Source: Planctomycetota bacterium
GTDB taxonomy: Bacteria; Planctomycetota; UBA8108; UBA1146
Length of the DNA: 60,942 bases
NCBI GenBank assembly: GCA_018694835.1
Contig: JABHOG010000133.1
Span: 1-60,942, forward strand
Reading direction: 5' to 3'
Below are positions 25,685 through 37,429 of the stretch, piece by piece. The translations under genes were made by a program, and so were the position numbers. The notes beneath the pieces are model-generated. The model was not told where the DNA came from. It saw only the letters and a program-made list of their open reading frames with translations, and did no database searches. Position 1 is the stretch's first letter, and the number at the start of each line of letters is the position of its first letter.

Positions 25685-27508
25685 GTGTGCGGAATCTTTG
25701 GCATTGCTTCAACCGAGGAGATTTCTGGCAAACTGCTGAGGTCTCTTGAACTGCTGGAATATCGGGGCTACGACTCCTGCGGTCTGTCCTACTTCGATGA
25801 AGAGGGGCACCTTCAGGTTCGCAAGGGTACCGGACCGGTCAAGCAAGTCGCCGAAGAGGAGCAGTTCTCGCTGGTTTCCGGTCGCACCGGCTTGGGGCAT
25901 GTACGCTGGGCCACCCACGGCCGAGTGAGCCGTCTCAATGCTCACCCACTGACCGACTCCTTCGGCGACCTCGCCATCGTCCACAACGGCATCCTGGAGG
26001 ATTACCAGCAGTTGAGGGATCAGTTGACCGAGGATGGTCACACCTTCCTGTCGGAGACCGATTCCGAGGTGATCGCACATCTGATCGAGAAGGGGCTGCG
26101 CGATGGCCTCGCTCTGGAACCGTCGATCCTGGCCTGCGCTCGCCAGTTACGAGGGACATTCGCCATCGGGATCACCAGCCAGTCGGAACCGGATGTGCTG
26201 TATGCCTTGCGTCAGGAGAGTCCCCTGCTGGTCGGAATCGGCAGCGATTTCCACTGCTTCTCATCGGACCCTCTCGCCTTCGCCGGCCTCACCGATCAGG
26301 TGCTGTGGCTCGATGATGGGGAGATGGTGCGCATCGATCGAGACTCCTGCGAGATCAAAAACATCTCCGATGGAGAGGTGGTCCATCGAACTCCAGAGAC
26401 GATTTCCATCCCTCAGCGTGCCGCTGAACTGGATGGACACCGAGATTTCATGTCGAAAGAGATCTCCGAGAATGGTGACGTGGTGCGATCCGCTCTGGCG
26501 GTCCCAGATCAGGCGATCGATCAGATGGTCAAGGCGATCCAGAACTCCGACCGCACCGTGATCACTGGAGTGGGTACCAGTTACTATGTCGCCCTGATGG
26601 GTCAGTACATGTTGAGTGGACTCGCCCATGAGTTCGTTCCTGCGATGTCATCCGATGAGATGCCACACATGGTGAGCCTTCGAGAGGGAGACCACGTACT
26701 TTCGATCAGTCAATCGGGAGAGACTTACGACACCCTGAGAGCGCTGCGCATCTCCCGGAAACGAGGTGCCTCTCTGTCGGCGATCCTCAATGTTTCTTCT
26801 TCCTCGATGGCCAGAGAAGTGGATCACTTCATCGATCAGGGAGCTGGACCTGAGATTTGCGTGCTCTCGACCAAGTCCACCGTCTCTCAACTGGTGATCC
26901 TGCTGCGAATCGCCTTGCGACTGGCCCAGCTCAAGGGGCTACAAGATGCTGAGCAAGTCGCATCCATCCAGCAAGACCTGGATCGGCTACCGGAGCGACT
27001 CGATGCCATCTCTGACGGAGATCATTCATCGATCCAAAACCTGGCGAAGCATCACAGCGTCATGAGAAACTGGTTCTTCCTCGGGCGTGGAATCCAGCAC
27101 GGGCTGGCACTGGAAGCGGCGCTCAAGTTCAAGGAAGTGACCTACTGTCACGCCGAGGGAATGTCTGCTGGAGCCCTCAAGCACGGCACCATCTCGCTGA
27201 TCGATGATGCGATGCACACGGTGATCTTCCTGCCAGGAACCGACAGCCCGCAATTGCGGCAGCATTCACTGGGAGCGATGGCTGAGATCTCTGCCCGTGG
27301 TGGCAAGCTGGTGGCATTTCAGCCACAAGGGTGCCCGCCACCTCAACCACGCCCGGAAGTTCTCATCGAATGCCCGGCAGCGGGCAAATGGACCGTGCCG
27401 ATCTTGCAGTTGATGCAGGCGCAGTTGTTCGCCTACTACACCGCACGAGCACTGGGCCGAGACGTAGATAAGCCGAGATCTCTGGCCAAATCGGTGACGG
27501 TGAGTTGA
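25685..27508 (+). CDS. glmS: glutamine-fructose-6-phosphate aminotransferase (isomerizing)
   Basis: Begins with GTG 2 nt after queD, giving Met then the catalytic Cys (MCGIFGIAS). About 607 aa, full length. The glutaminase half shows GHVRWATHG and HNGILEDY. Two SIS sugar-phosphate domains follow (GVGTSYYVAL, SQSGETYDTL, STKSTVSQL, LGRGIQHGLALEAALKFKE), and the end DKPRSLAKSVTV is the family signature. It makes glucosamine-6-phosphate for cell-wall and LPS precursors. No glmS ribozyme is expected inside an operon with a 2-nt spacer. Confidence 0.96.
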   Translation: MCGIFGIASTEEISGKLLRSLELLEYRGYDSCGLSYFDEEGHLQVRKGTGPVKQVAEEEQFSLVSGRTGLGHVRWATHGRVSRLNAHPLTDSFGDLAIVHNGILEDYQQLRDQLTEDGHTFLSETDSEVIAHLIEKGLRDGLALEPSILACARQLRGTFAIGITSQSEPDVLYALRQESPLLVGIGSDFHCFSSDPLAFAGLTDQVLWLDDGEMVRIDRDSCEIKNISDGEVVHRTPETISIPQRAAELDGHRDFMSKEISENGDVVRSALAVPDQAIDQMVKAIQNSDRTVITGVGTSYYVALMGQYMLSGLAHEFVPAMSSDEMPHMVSLREGDHVLSISQSGETYDTLRALRISRKRGASLSAILNVSSSSMAREVDHFIDQGAGPEICVLSTKSTVSQLVILLRIALRLAQLKGLQDAEQVASIQQDLDRLPERLDAISDGDHSSIQNLAKHHSVMRNWFFLGRGIQHGLALEAALKFKEVTYCHAEGMSAGALKHGTISLIDDAMHTVIFLPGTDSPQLRQHSLGAMAEISARGGKLVAFQPQGCPPPQPRPEVLIECPAAGKWTVPILQLMQAQLFAYYTARALGRDVDKPRSLAKSVTVS

Positions 27509-27547
27509 TAGGTTTCAGCGTGGCGATGATCGTCCGTAGCAACCTAC

Positions 27548-28147
27548 CTAGTCATCACCGAAGAACCACGGCACTTCGATCCGATCCACATCAAAACCGA
27601 TGGTGATGAAGGTCTCTTCCAGAGCCTCATTCTTCCTGACCCCCAGCACCCAGGTCTTGTTCAGAAATAAGTGGGCTCCATAGATCAACCCCATGTTGGA
27701 ACTGGAGCCGCAATCAACGTGATAATTCCCGAACTGATCCGCGGAAAATGTGGGGTCGTAGAAGGAGTGGAAATCGGATCTGTCCGCATAACTCCATCCA
27801 CCGTAGATGCCGATTCGTTCCTTGAACAGGTAGGTCAAACCGAGGCCCACAGCGGTGGTTTCCCGGTGAATACCGCGGGACTCGCTGACAGTACCAGGAA
27901 CCCCAAATTCACATGAAGCAAAGTTCGATGAATACCGGGTTCCACGCAGGCCAGAATCATACGTATCATCAAATGTGATGAATGGGGACACGCCACCTTG
28001 CTGGTAGCTCATGAGCCCGATCGATGCTGTCCTCTTACTCGCACCCAGATCGATGACCGGTTTGCTGGACTCGAATAATGCACTGCAGCCTGAACCGCAG
28101 ATACATGCCACGGCGACGGTGAGGATCAGACTTCTTTGTGTTCTCAT
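27548..28147 (-). CDS. lipoprotein of unknown function
   Basis: About 199 aa. A short basic start (MRTQR), a hydrophobic core and a lipobox-like ICGSGC point to lipid attachment at Cys21. The rest is beta-rich with alternating hydrophobic strands (TTAVGLGLTYLFKERIGIYGGW, MGLIYGAHLFLNKTWVLGV), as in small outer-membrane barrels or lipocalin-like proteins. No known family is recognised. Convergent with glmS; 31 nt downstream of the nucleotidase gene and possibly co-transcribed with it. Confidence 0.65.
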   Translation of the reverse strand: MRTQRSLILTVAVACICGSGCSALFESSKPVIDLGASKRTASIGLMSYQQGGVSPFITFDDTYDSGLRGTRYSSNFASCEFGVPGTVSESRGIHRETTAVGLGLTYLFKERIGIYGGWSYADRSDFHSFYDPTFSADQFGNYHVDCGSSSNMGLIYGAHLFLNKTWVLGVRKNEALEETFITIGFDVDRIEVPWFFGDD

Positions 28148-28178
28148 TCGAACTCATTCCACACGCGTAGTGCGTGAC

Positions 28179-29717
28179 TTACATCGACTCCAGTTCATGA
28201 GGAAGATAGTCCATCGGAGAGCGGAAGTAATGCCCAGGTGGATAAAAGAGCAGATTGGTCGCACAACTGGTGTAAGTGCAGGCGTAGTCTTCCAGTTGCC
28301 GACCGTAGTGAGTCAACTCGCTACCTGCCCGAAAGAGACTTCCCCAGTGAGAGTTGGTTGCGGTACTCAGTTTGGATCGAAGCACTTCTCGCTGGCGAAT
28401 GAAATCCTTGAGCGTGTCGGTGGCTTGCTTGCGTGCGACCGCGCATTCATGTCGCAGTTTCTTGAGGCCCTTACGATCCGAGTCGACCACATCTTCGATG
28501 CTGAGAAGGCATGCCTCGACCGCCTTCCAGTGCATCACTTCACGCTCGGTCCCGGTTCTTCGTTCATCCACTTCTCTCAACTGACTGACGATACCTGGCA
28601 TACCAGACTGGACGGTTAACTCCTCTTCCAGTTCGGGAACCACCAGCATCGTACGCCAGTAGACGTTTTTCTTGGAGGAGATGAGATCGGCATAGATGTG
28701 ATCGCCCACGTAGAGCACTTCGTTTCCGCTACAACCGATGTGTTTCTCGATCTCGGTCAAGTTTCCACCGAGCAAGATCTTCTCAGCGACTCCAATTTTT
28801 GCGTCCTCCGATTGGGAAGGCAGGAAGTAGCCGGGCTTTCGAGCTTCCACCACCACCAGATCGAACAGATCGAGCCAATCTTCACCCGAATCTTCATCAC
28901 GACCGAGCACCGTGTTCATCATGGCAGCGGTATATTCCCACTCACTGTTGGTCAGCAAGAACACCTTTTTGCCGGTCGCTCTCAGGTGCACCAGTAATGC
29001 CTCGGTCCGAGGATCGGGGAGAATATACTTCTCTGGAGTAGCGGTGATCACCTGCTTCAGAGATCCGTCCCGATGAATGGTGTCGGTGTGATGACGAATT
29101 CGTTGCCAAAGTTTGCGCCTCTCGCCTGCTTCGGTGTGATCGACCAGTGCAGACCACAGCAGAATCTCAGGACGACTGAAGGCATGGTCCACCTGGATGA
29201 AGCGATCATCATCGGTGACATGAGGGATGATGTCTCGATCACCGTAGAGATCGCGTTTCTGCCCCACCGTCAACTTGCTACGCCCACGGAAGGCGCGTAG
29301 GACGTGGCCATAACGATCGGTCTTCAGTAACACACCCTCATCGATGTCGAGGATCAGCCCCTTCCTTGCGAAGCCAGCATCGGGCACCTTTTCCAGCCAC
29401 TCGCGCGGAACGCCCTCGTGTTTGACGAGCCGATCGGCCACCAGTTTTTCTGCCAGGGCATCCAGTGCAGGACAGTTGTAAACGGCGAGGGTATGGTCAA
29501 AGTCGAAACCAACCGCGTCGACCTGACCAAATCTCAGGGTTCGATTGGTGTAGATGGCCCGCTGATGGTCGAAGACCGGAGTGCGAATCGCCATCGCGAT
29601 CATATCAAGCCAGTTGGAACTGGTCAGATCGGATATGACATCCGACCGGTCGTCGTGGCTCTTCCCTTTTCTTTTGCCAGCACTTTTTTCGCTCTTCTTC
29701 ACCTTGCTGTCACCCAT
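28179..29717 (-). CDS. HAD-family 5'-nucleotidase (cytosolic purine type)
   Basis: The start is the ATG at 29717 (MGDSKVKK); longer frames to 30122 only shadow the neighbouring isomerase gene. About 512 aa. A Lys-rich N-terminus precedes the HAD motif I D72-F-D74-H-T (VGFDFDHTLAVY). Motif II lies in VFLLTNSEWEY and motif IV in VLYVGDHIYADLISSKK. Length and order fit the IMP/GMP-specific 5'-nucleotidase family (PF05761), better known in eukaryotes but also present in some bacteria. It would dephosphorylate purine nucleoside monophosphates. Confidence 0.85.
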   Translation of the reverse strand: MGDSKVKKSEKSAGKRKGKSHDDRSDVISDLTSSNWLDMIAMAIRTPVFDHQRAIYTNRTLRFGQVDAVGFDFDHTLAVYNCPALDALAEKLVADRLVKHEGVPREWLEKVPDAGFARKGLILDIDEGVLLKTDRYGHVLRAFRGRSKLTVGQKRDLYGDRDIIPHVTDDDRFIQVDHAFSRPEILLWSALVDHTEAGERRKLWQRIRHHTDTIHRDGSLKQVITATPEKYILPDPRTEALLVHLRATGKKVFLLTNSEWEYTAAMMNTVLGRDEDSGEDWLDLFDLVVVEARKPGYFLPSQSEDAKIGVAEKILLGGNLTEIEKHIGCSGNEVLYVGDHIYADLISSKKNVYWRTMLVVPELEEELTVQSGMPGIVSQLREVDERRTGTEREVMHWKAVEACLLSIEDVVDSDRKGLKKLRHECAVARKQATDTLKDFIRQREVLRSKLSTATNSHWGSLFRAGSELTHYGRQLEDYACTYTSCATNLLFYPPGHYFRSPMDYLPHELESM

Positions 29718-29746
29718 CTGCTTTCTGGCCTTTTTTCTCGGTTCAC

Positions 29747-30637
29747 TCAAACCGGCCCTTTCCGGGAGTTGTTTCCTGTTCTCGAATTCACCTCGGCCTC
29801 TGCGACTTGCAGGTATCGAATCGTCCGCTCGATCAGTTCCGGTGCGCGATGAGAGTCGCGTGAGAGTTCTACCAGTGCAAGACCACTGTAGCCTTGCTCC
29901 ACCAGCAACTGCAACAGTGGACCAAAATCGATCTCCCCGGCCCCGGGCTCCAGGTGCTGATGGACGCCATCCTTGCAGTCGTCGACATGAACATGGATGA
30001 CATCTTCGATCACGGTCGCCATCGAGACTTCGAGGGGTGCAGATTCGGTCACGGCCAGATGCCCCAGATCGAGAGTCAATCCAAGAGCGGTTCCGGTCAC
30101 CTGCTCTCGTAGCCAGCGCCAATCCGCCAGGCTTTCGATCACCATTCCTGGCTCCGGTTCAAAACCGATCGAGATTCCGCTGGCGCAAGCGTCAGCCAGC
30201 ACTTCTTCGAGAGCCGTGACCAGGTGATTGCGATTCGCCTCCGAATCGACCCCTTTCTCTGCGACACCGCTCCACAAACTCACCGTCTTGGCACCGATGG
30301 CCCCGGCAATCTCCATTGCACGACGGTAGTACTCCACCCTTCGCTGGCGGTTTGCGGCATTCGAACTGACCAGCGATGGCCAGTGCTTACGTTGCGGATC
30401 GAGGGCGTAGCGTGCGCCAGTTTCGATCACTGGCTCCAAATTCCTGGCTCGGAGTCGCTCACCAATCTCCGCGAGGCGAGAGTCGGTGACCTGGAAGGGA
30501 TCGAGATGATGATGGTCGAGGGTGATTCCGATGCCCTGGTACCCGGCATCTGCCAGCAATTCGATTCCTTGCTCAAGTGTATGGTCGGCGAGACCGTTGG
30601 TGATGTAGCCGTATCGCAGCAACTCACTGCCGCCCAT
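29747..30637 (-). CDS. sugar phosphate isomerase/epimerase (AP-endonuclease-2-type TIM barrel)
   Basis: About 296 aa. Metal-binding positions of the family are visible: GITLDHHHLDP, ISIGFEPEPGM, LGLTLDLGHLA, HVHVDDCKDG and LALVELSRDSH. The domain binds a divalent metal and isomerises or epimerises a sugar. EboE-like proteins of this fold occur beside TatD-like hydrolases in eboABCDEF clusters, but here the two are far apart, so no pathway is assigned. Its end overlaps nothing; its start overlaps the end of the CCA-enzyme gene by 14 nt. Confidence 0.82.
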   Translation of the reverse strand: MGGSELLRYGYITNGLADHTLEQGIELLADAGYQGIGITLDHHHLDPFQVTDSRLAEIGERLRARNLEPVIETGARYALDPQRKHWPSLVSSNAANRQRRVEYYRRAMEIAGAIGAKTVSLWSGVAEKGVDSEANRNHLVTALEEVLADACASGISIGFEPEPGMVIESLADWRWLREQVTGTALGLTLDLGHLAVTESAPLEVSMATVIEDVIHVHVDDCKDGVHQHLEPGAGEIDFGPLLQLLVEQGYSGLALVELSRDSHRAPELIERTIRYLQVAEAEVNSRTGNNSRKGPV

Positions 30638-31976
30638 CGAGTCGTGCCTGAACCCAAGCGATGGCGGCGTCTCGATCCACCACCTCGCTTTCGCGGCGTG
30701 CGTCTTCCAGAGCCTCGAGCATCGATCCGATCTCTGGGCCCGGCTTCATACCCATCTGAATCAGGTCACGTCCCTTTAACAGTGGATCTCTCGAGGGAGC
30801 CCGTTCTTTCCATTCGTTCCACATGCCAAGGCATGTCTCGTACAGACTCATGTCTGCGTGACTGCCGAGGCAATCGACACGGCACAGTTCGAGTAGTTCC
30901 TCGAATCCATCCTCTTCAAAGACGCGGTATCTGCGGGCGATCCGCATCTGTGGGACATTCATGAACACCAGATGTCTACGAACCAGGTAGACGATTCGTT
31001 CGGTCTGCTGTCTCGACAATCGCAGTCGATCACAGATCTTCTCGGAGATGGTTGCACCCAGTTCATCGTGGCCGTGAAAACGAATCCGATCCTCCGCATC
31101 CTCGAAGGTGCCCGGCTTGCCCACATCGTGCAGCAACGCGCCCATCGCCAGGGTGAAGGAAGGCTCCGAGAGGTGCGACAGGACCAGGCCGGTGTGAACG
31201 AAGACATCCCCTTCGGGATGAAACTGAGGTGGCTGCATCACATCCCGCATCTGCTCGATCTCTGGCAAGATGCATTGCATCAACCCACTATCGGAGAGCA
31301 GTTGATATCCAGCGAGCCGATGGGGAGACATGATGATTCTCTCCAGTTCATCGCGGATCCGTTCGCCACTGACATCATCGATGAACTTGGCTTCATCCAC
31401 CACCGCATCCCAGGTCTCTGGTTCGATGGGAAATTGCAGGATGGTGGAAAAACGGATCGCTCGCATCATCCGCAGTCGATCTTCTTGAAATCTCTCTCGC
31501 GGCTTACCGATCGCACGGATGATTTTTAACTGCAGATCTTTGCGACCACCGACATGATCCACGACCTGCTCGGCATCGATGTCCCAGAACATTCCATTGA
31601 TGGTGAAATCTCTCCGCAGCGCATCTTCCTTCTCGTCGGTGAATCGAACCGTCTCTGGTCGACGGCCATCGGCGATCCCGATGTCGGCGCGGAAGGTGGC
31701 GACCTCCACCTCGCCTTCCGGCTCGATGATTCGTACCACCCCGAACTGGGCTCCAACCAGCACCGTCTTCTCGAAGAGAGCATCGACGACCTCCGGGACC
31801 GCAGAGGTGGCGAGATCGAAATCCTTCGGGGGAAGACCCAGCAGGTGATCACGGACCGCTCCACCTGCCAGCAGGCTGCGGTGGCCCGCTTCGACGAGGC
31901 GCCGATGGACCCTCAATACATGATCGGGGATCTCCGGGGTTGTGATCGGCTGGTCGTTAGGGGTTGATCCGGCCAT
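30624..31976 (-). CDS. cca: CCA tRNA nucleotidyltransferase / poly(A) polymerase family
   Basis: The start is the ATG at 31976 behind GGAGGAG; longer frames shadow ligA. About 450 aa. The nucleotidyltransferase head has GGAVRDHLLGLPPKDFDLAT, the DEKEDALRRDFTINGMF motif and RAIGKPRERFQEDRLRMMR. A central HD domain follows (ALLHDVGKPGTF, FHGHDELG). The enzyme adds or repairs the CCA end of tRNAs. The HD domain and length fit the bacterial CCA/PAP type; strict CCA versus A-adding activity cannot be read from the sequence. Confidence 0.92.
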   Translation of the reverse strand: MAGSTPNDQPITTPEIPDHVLRVHRRLVEAGHRSLLAGGAVRDHLLGLPPKDFDLATSAVPEVVDALFEKTVLVGAQFGVVRIIEPEGEVEVATFRADIGIADGRRPETVRFTDEKEDALRRDFTINGMFWDIDAEQVVDHVGGRKDLQLKIIRAIGKPRERFQEDRLRMMRAIRFSTILQFPIEPETWDAVVDEAKFIDDVSGERIRDELERIIMSPHRLAGYQLLSDSGLMQCILPEIEQMRDVMQPPQFHPEGDVFVHTGLVLSHLSEPSFTLAMGALLHDVGKPGTFEDAEDRIRFHGHDELGATISEKICDRLRLSRQQTERIVYLVRRHLVFMNVPQMRIARRYRVFEEDGFEELLELCRVDCLGSHADMSLYETCLGMWNEWKERAPSRDPLLKGRDLIQMGMKPGPEIGSMLEALEDARRESEVVDRDAAIAWVQARLDGRQ

Positions 31977-32033
31977 CTTCGTGCGTTCTCCTCCAGAAGA
32001 CCTCCCCACAGCGGGGCGGTGACCAGAGGATAA

Positions 32034-34154
<2,121 letters not shown>

Positions 34155-34217
34155 CCCGAGGCCTGACTTGATGTAGGATCTTCGCCACCAACCGAAACCA
34201 GACGAGGGAGGCAACCT

Positions 34218-35978
34218 GTGAGTGATGAGAACGATACGACTTCGAGTCGAGGCCACTGGGGAAGTCGTTGGGGCTTCATTCTCGCTGCTGCCGGCAGTGC
34301 GGTCGGCCTCGGTAACATCTGGAAGTTCCCCTACATCACCGGTGAAAATGGTGGAGGACTGTTTGTCCTGATCTACCTTGCCTGCATCGCCTTCGTCGGT
34401 CTGCCCATCATGCTCGCCGAGATCATGATCGGTCGAGCAGCGCAGAAACAACCGGTCGGCGCCTTCCGCAAGTTACAGGGCAAGGACACTCCCTGGACCG
34501 TCGTCGGCTGGTTCGGAATCGTCGCCGGTTTCATCATCCTCTCCTACTACATCGTGGTGGCTGGCTGGTCGATGGACTTCGCCCTGAAGTCGGTGCTCAA
34601 CTTCACCGAACCGGTCGAAAAAGTGGCTACCATCGAGGCGAAGAGTTTCCGCTCCACCTCCAGCGATGAACAACTTCGTTCCTATCTCGCCGAGATCCGG
34701 GCAAAACACCAATCCCGTCAAGAAATCGAATCCATCCATCGATCGGTCAAGCCGTCCGTCTGGGAGATGCATTCGATCTGGCAAGAAGTGCTGAAAAATC
34801 AACCGACTCGCAGTTACAGTGAGGATCCACAACTGGCCAAGGCGATCCCGCTGGCACAGAGCAAGATCGCCGAGAAGGCACGGGTAGAAAAACGATCTCT
34901 CGCCGATGCGCTGACTCACTACCAGCAGATGGATATTCAGGAGGTCTCCGACGAAGCGGAAGCCGCCAAGCGCAGGGAAATCATCGCGGCCAAGGTCGGC
35001 GAGATCTTCGGGGCCACTGCCAGCGATGGCTGGACCAGCAGTTTCTGGGCAACCCTGTTCATGGCGATCACCATCATCATCGTCGCCGGAGGGGTCTCAC
35101 GCGGGATCGAACGAGCCTGCAAGGTGCTGATGCCGTTACTGATCGCGCTGATCCTGGTGATGGTGGTCTATGGAGTCTTCCAGCCAGGATTTGAAGAAGC
35201 TGTCCGATTCGTTTTCGAGCCGGATGCCTCGAAGTTACGCCCCAGTGGTGTGCTGGAAGCACTGGGCCATGCGTTCTTCACCCTCTCTCTGGGGATGGGT
35301 TGCATGCTCACCTATGGCTCGTACCAGAAGACCAAGATGGGACTGGGCAAAACTACTTTGATGATCGCGCTGTTCGATACGGTGATCGCTCTACTCGCCT
35401 GCATGATGATCTTTCCCATCATCTTCTCCTATGGTCAGGAACCCAGTGCCGGCCCAGGACTGGTCTTCATCAGCATGCCACTGGCCTTTGCCGAGATGGG
35501 TGCTGGTGGGCTGCTGCTGGCGATCATCTTCTTCGTGCTGCTGGTGTTTGCCGCACTCACCTCGGCGGTGTCCTTACTGGAGGTGGTCTGTTCCTACCTC
35601 ATCGACGAGCAAGAATGGCCACGCAAGAAGGCCGCAGTGACGGTCGGACTGGCCTGCCTCGCCTTCGGTCTGCCCTCCGCTTTTGCGATGGATTCAGGAT
35701 TCCTGCTCGAGAGCTGGGAATCCGGCTACAGCAAGAATTTCTTCGACACGATGGACCATCTCGCCTCCAACTGGCTGCTGCCACTGGGGGGATTACTGAT
35801 CGCCATCTATGCCGGCTGGGTGATGCCCGCCAGGCTACGGGCAGCGGAGGTGGAGGATATGTCCCCGCTGCTGGTGAGCGGTTGGCTGCTACTGATTCGC
35901 TTCGTCGCACCGGCACTGGTGCTGGTGGTACTGGCGCAGAAGATCGGCATTCTCGACATCAACGAACTGCTTGGTTGA
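34218..35978 (+). CDS. sodium:neurotransmitter symporter (NSS/SNF) family transporter
   Basis: GTG start at 34218 after GGGAGG. About 586 aa. The first helix carries the sodium/substrate-site signature GSAVGLGNIWKFPY, and FALTSAVSLLE is the helix-8 counterpart. Unlike typical bacterial members (~450-510 aa) it has a hydrophilic, helix-rich insertion of about 140 residues between helices 3 and 4 (residues ~135-275). It probably imports an amino acid or related solute with Na+. A 15-bp tandem repeat begins at the stop codon. Confidence 0.88.
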   Translation: MSDENDTTSSRGHWGSRWGFILAAAGSAVGLGNIWKFPYITGENGGGLFVLIYLACIAFVGLPIMLAEIMIGRAAQKQPVGAFRKLQGKDTPWTVVGWFGIVAGFIILSYYIVVAGWSMDFALKSVLNFTEPVEKVATIEAKSFRSTSSDEQLRSYLAEIRAKHQSRQEIESIHRSVKPSVWEMHSIWQEVLKNQPTRSYSEDPQLAKAIPLAQSKIAEKARVEKRSLADALTHYQQMDIQEVSDEAEAAKRREIIAAKVGEIFGATASDGWTSSFWATLFMAITIIIVAGGVSRGIERACKVLMPLLIALILVMVVYGVFQPGFEEAVRFVFEPDASKLRPSGVLEALGHAFFTLSLGMGCMLTYGSYQKTKMGLGKTTLMIALFDTVIALLACMMIFPIIFSYGQEPSAGPGLVFISMPLAFAEMGAGGLLLAIIFFVLLVFAALTSAVSLLEVVCSYLIDEQEWPRKKAAVTVGLACLAFGLPSAFAMDSGFLLESWESGYSKNFFDTMDHLASNWLLPLGGLLIAIYAGWVMPARLRAAEVEDMSPLLVSGWLLLIRFVAPALVLVVLAQKIGILDINELLG

Positions 35979-36017
35979 GAAGAAACCGGTTGAGAAGAAA
36001 CCGGTTGAGAAGAAACC
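35973..36017 (+). repeat. 15-bp tandem repeat, three copies, spanning a stop codon
   Basis: The unit GGTTGAGAAGAAACC occurs exactly three times. The first copy contains the symporter TGA; because 15 is a multiple of 3, each copy repeats that stop in the same frame. Confidence 0.92.
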
Positions 36018-36065
36018 CGTGGCCACGAAAGGCGCACGGGTGAATACACTGGCGTGACGCTAGGA

Positions 36066-36887
36066 TCAGTTCTGGAACGCCTGGTTGAACTCGGCGTGGA
36101 TTTCCACCCCGTCACCGGGTCCGTCCGCCTGGTGGATTCCGCGATCGTCGGTGCGGCCACTGCGGATCGCCTCGATCGACACCCGATGGGCTGCGGGATC
36201 GACCCGATAATCGATGCGCCAGGTGCGCCAGCACCAGGTGTAAACACCGGGACGCTGCGCCATCTCCTTGACCCGATGCCCACGGCTCGGCATCGGCCGA
36301 AAACGCAGCGTCGGTAATGCACGATCCTCGAGCGGAACCTTCCTCTGTCCCAGCCACGCCAGCTGGGTCGAAGCGAGTTTTTCCACCACCACTTCGTGAG
36401 GTGCCCAGCCCTCCTCTGCCCACCCTGCCGCACTGCCTGGATGCGCATCGGAGTAGGGCAGGTACGGTTTGATATCGATGATCGGAGTGCCATCGAGTAG
36501 ATCATGATCCTCGATGAAGATGCGATGCCCTTCGATCCGATCGAGTCGCACCGCTGACAAACCGATGGGGTTGGGACGGTGCGGAGCGCGAGTGGCGAGC
36601 ACCCCTCTCTTCGAGCCACCGCGCGGCGGCAGCACCCTCGGTTTCCAGCCCTGTGCTCGATCGAGCCAGCTGATCAGCCAGATGCGATCGAAGCCTTGCA
36701 GATCATCGAGCATCGAGGCGGGGTGACCTCGGTCCAGTTCGATCACGGCCGATGGACCCGCCCCCAGCCCCGATTGACGCGGCAGATCTCCTTTTTGCGT
36801 CACATCGCAGTGAAGGGTGCCGATCACCTCGACCTGGCCGATGGTTTGCTGCGATTCAGGTTTCTCGATGTTCATCGCCATCTCCAT
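36066..36887 (-). CDS. trmO: TrmO-like tRNA t6A37 N6-methyltransferase
   Basis: About 273 aa; ATGs at 36887, 36881 and 36875 compete, and the one at 36875 has GGAG at good distance. The YaeB/TrmO beta-barrel is clear: GDLPRQSG, FDRIWLISWLDRA, GVLATRAPHRPNPIGLSAVRL and IIDIKPYLPYSDA. It methylates N6 of t6A37 in tRNAThr using SAM. Residues after ~165 form a longer C-terminal part with a second conserved stretch (EDRALPTLRFRPM), as in bacterial TrmO. Confidence 0.88.
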   Translation of the reverse strand: MEMAMNIEKPESQQTIGQVEVIGTLHCDVTQKGDLPRQSGLGAGPSAVIELDRGHPASMLDDLQGFDRIWLISWLDRAQGWKPRVLPPRGGSKRGVLATRAPHRPNPIGLSAVRLDRIEGHRIFIEDHDLLDGTPIIDIKPYLPYSDAHPGSAAGWAEEGWAPHEVVVEKLASTQLAWLGQRKVPLEDRALPTLRFRPMPSRGHRVKEMAQRPGVYTWCWRTWRIDYRVDPAAHRVSIEAIRSGRTDDRGIHQADGPGDGVEIHAEFNQAFQN

Positions 36888-36973
36888 CCGCCTTCGGGTC
36901 CGAAGTGCAAAGGATCCATCCCTGCACCGGTCAGAACAAGGTAGAATTCCGATTCACCAGGAAGGGGAGGACC

Positions 36974-37429
36974 ATGACAAGGGAACAAGCACGGATCGTG
37001 GCGCTGGCGGTGCGTCCCGCCCGGCGAGGTGACCTGATCGAACGATCATCCTTGCAACTGGACCCCACCTCTGGAGTGGTCGACGACCACGGTAGCCGCA
37101 GCCGCCGTCAGGTGACGATCCTCGCCCACTCCCAGTGGCAAGCCGCATGTTCTGCTCTCGATGAAGAACTGCACTGGACCACTCGCCGAGCCAATGTGCT
37201 GGTCTCGGGCATCGAATTCGGCCCCGAATTCCTCGGCCAGAAGTTGCGCATCGGTGAGGCGGAGATCCTCATCCATGGCGAGCTGGTGCCGTGCTATCGG
37301 ATGGACGAGCAACAGGATGGACTCCAGCAACAACTGGTACCGGACTGGCGCGGAGGGATCTACGGCGAGGTGCTCCACGGCGGAAAGATCGAGATCGGCC
37401 AGGACTTGCAACTACTCGATCAGTGCTAG
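36974..37429 (+). CDS. MOSC domain protein
   Basis: ATG at 36974 after GGGGAGG. About 151 aa, a lone MOSC domain as found at the C-terminus of molybdenum-cofactor sulfurases. It shows the beta-barrel start (IVALAVRPARRGDLI), RRQVTILAHSQWQ, RRANVLVSGI, KLRIGEAEILIHGELVPC with the conserved Cys, and RGGIYGEVLHGGKIEIG. Such proteins handle sulfur carried by the Mo cofactor or detoxify base analogues. The stop overlaps the stop of the opposite-strand gene in CTAG. Confidence 0.82.
   Translation: MTREQARIVALAVRPARRGDLIERSSLQLDPTSGVVDDHGSRSRRQVTILAHSQWQAACSALDEELHWTTRRANVLVSGIEFGPEFLGQKLRIGEAEILIHGELVPCYRMDEQQDGLQQQLVPDWRGGIYGEVLHGGKIEIGQDLQLLDQC

Noticed and set aside
29718-30122. N-terminal extension of the 5'-nucleotidase
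   Set aside because: It overlaps the isomerase gene in another frame, is Arg/Gly-rich shadow sequence, and the ATG at 29717 fits the family.
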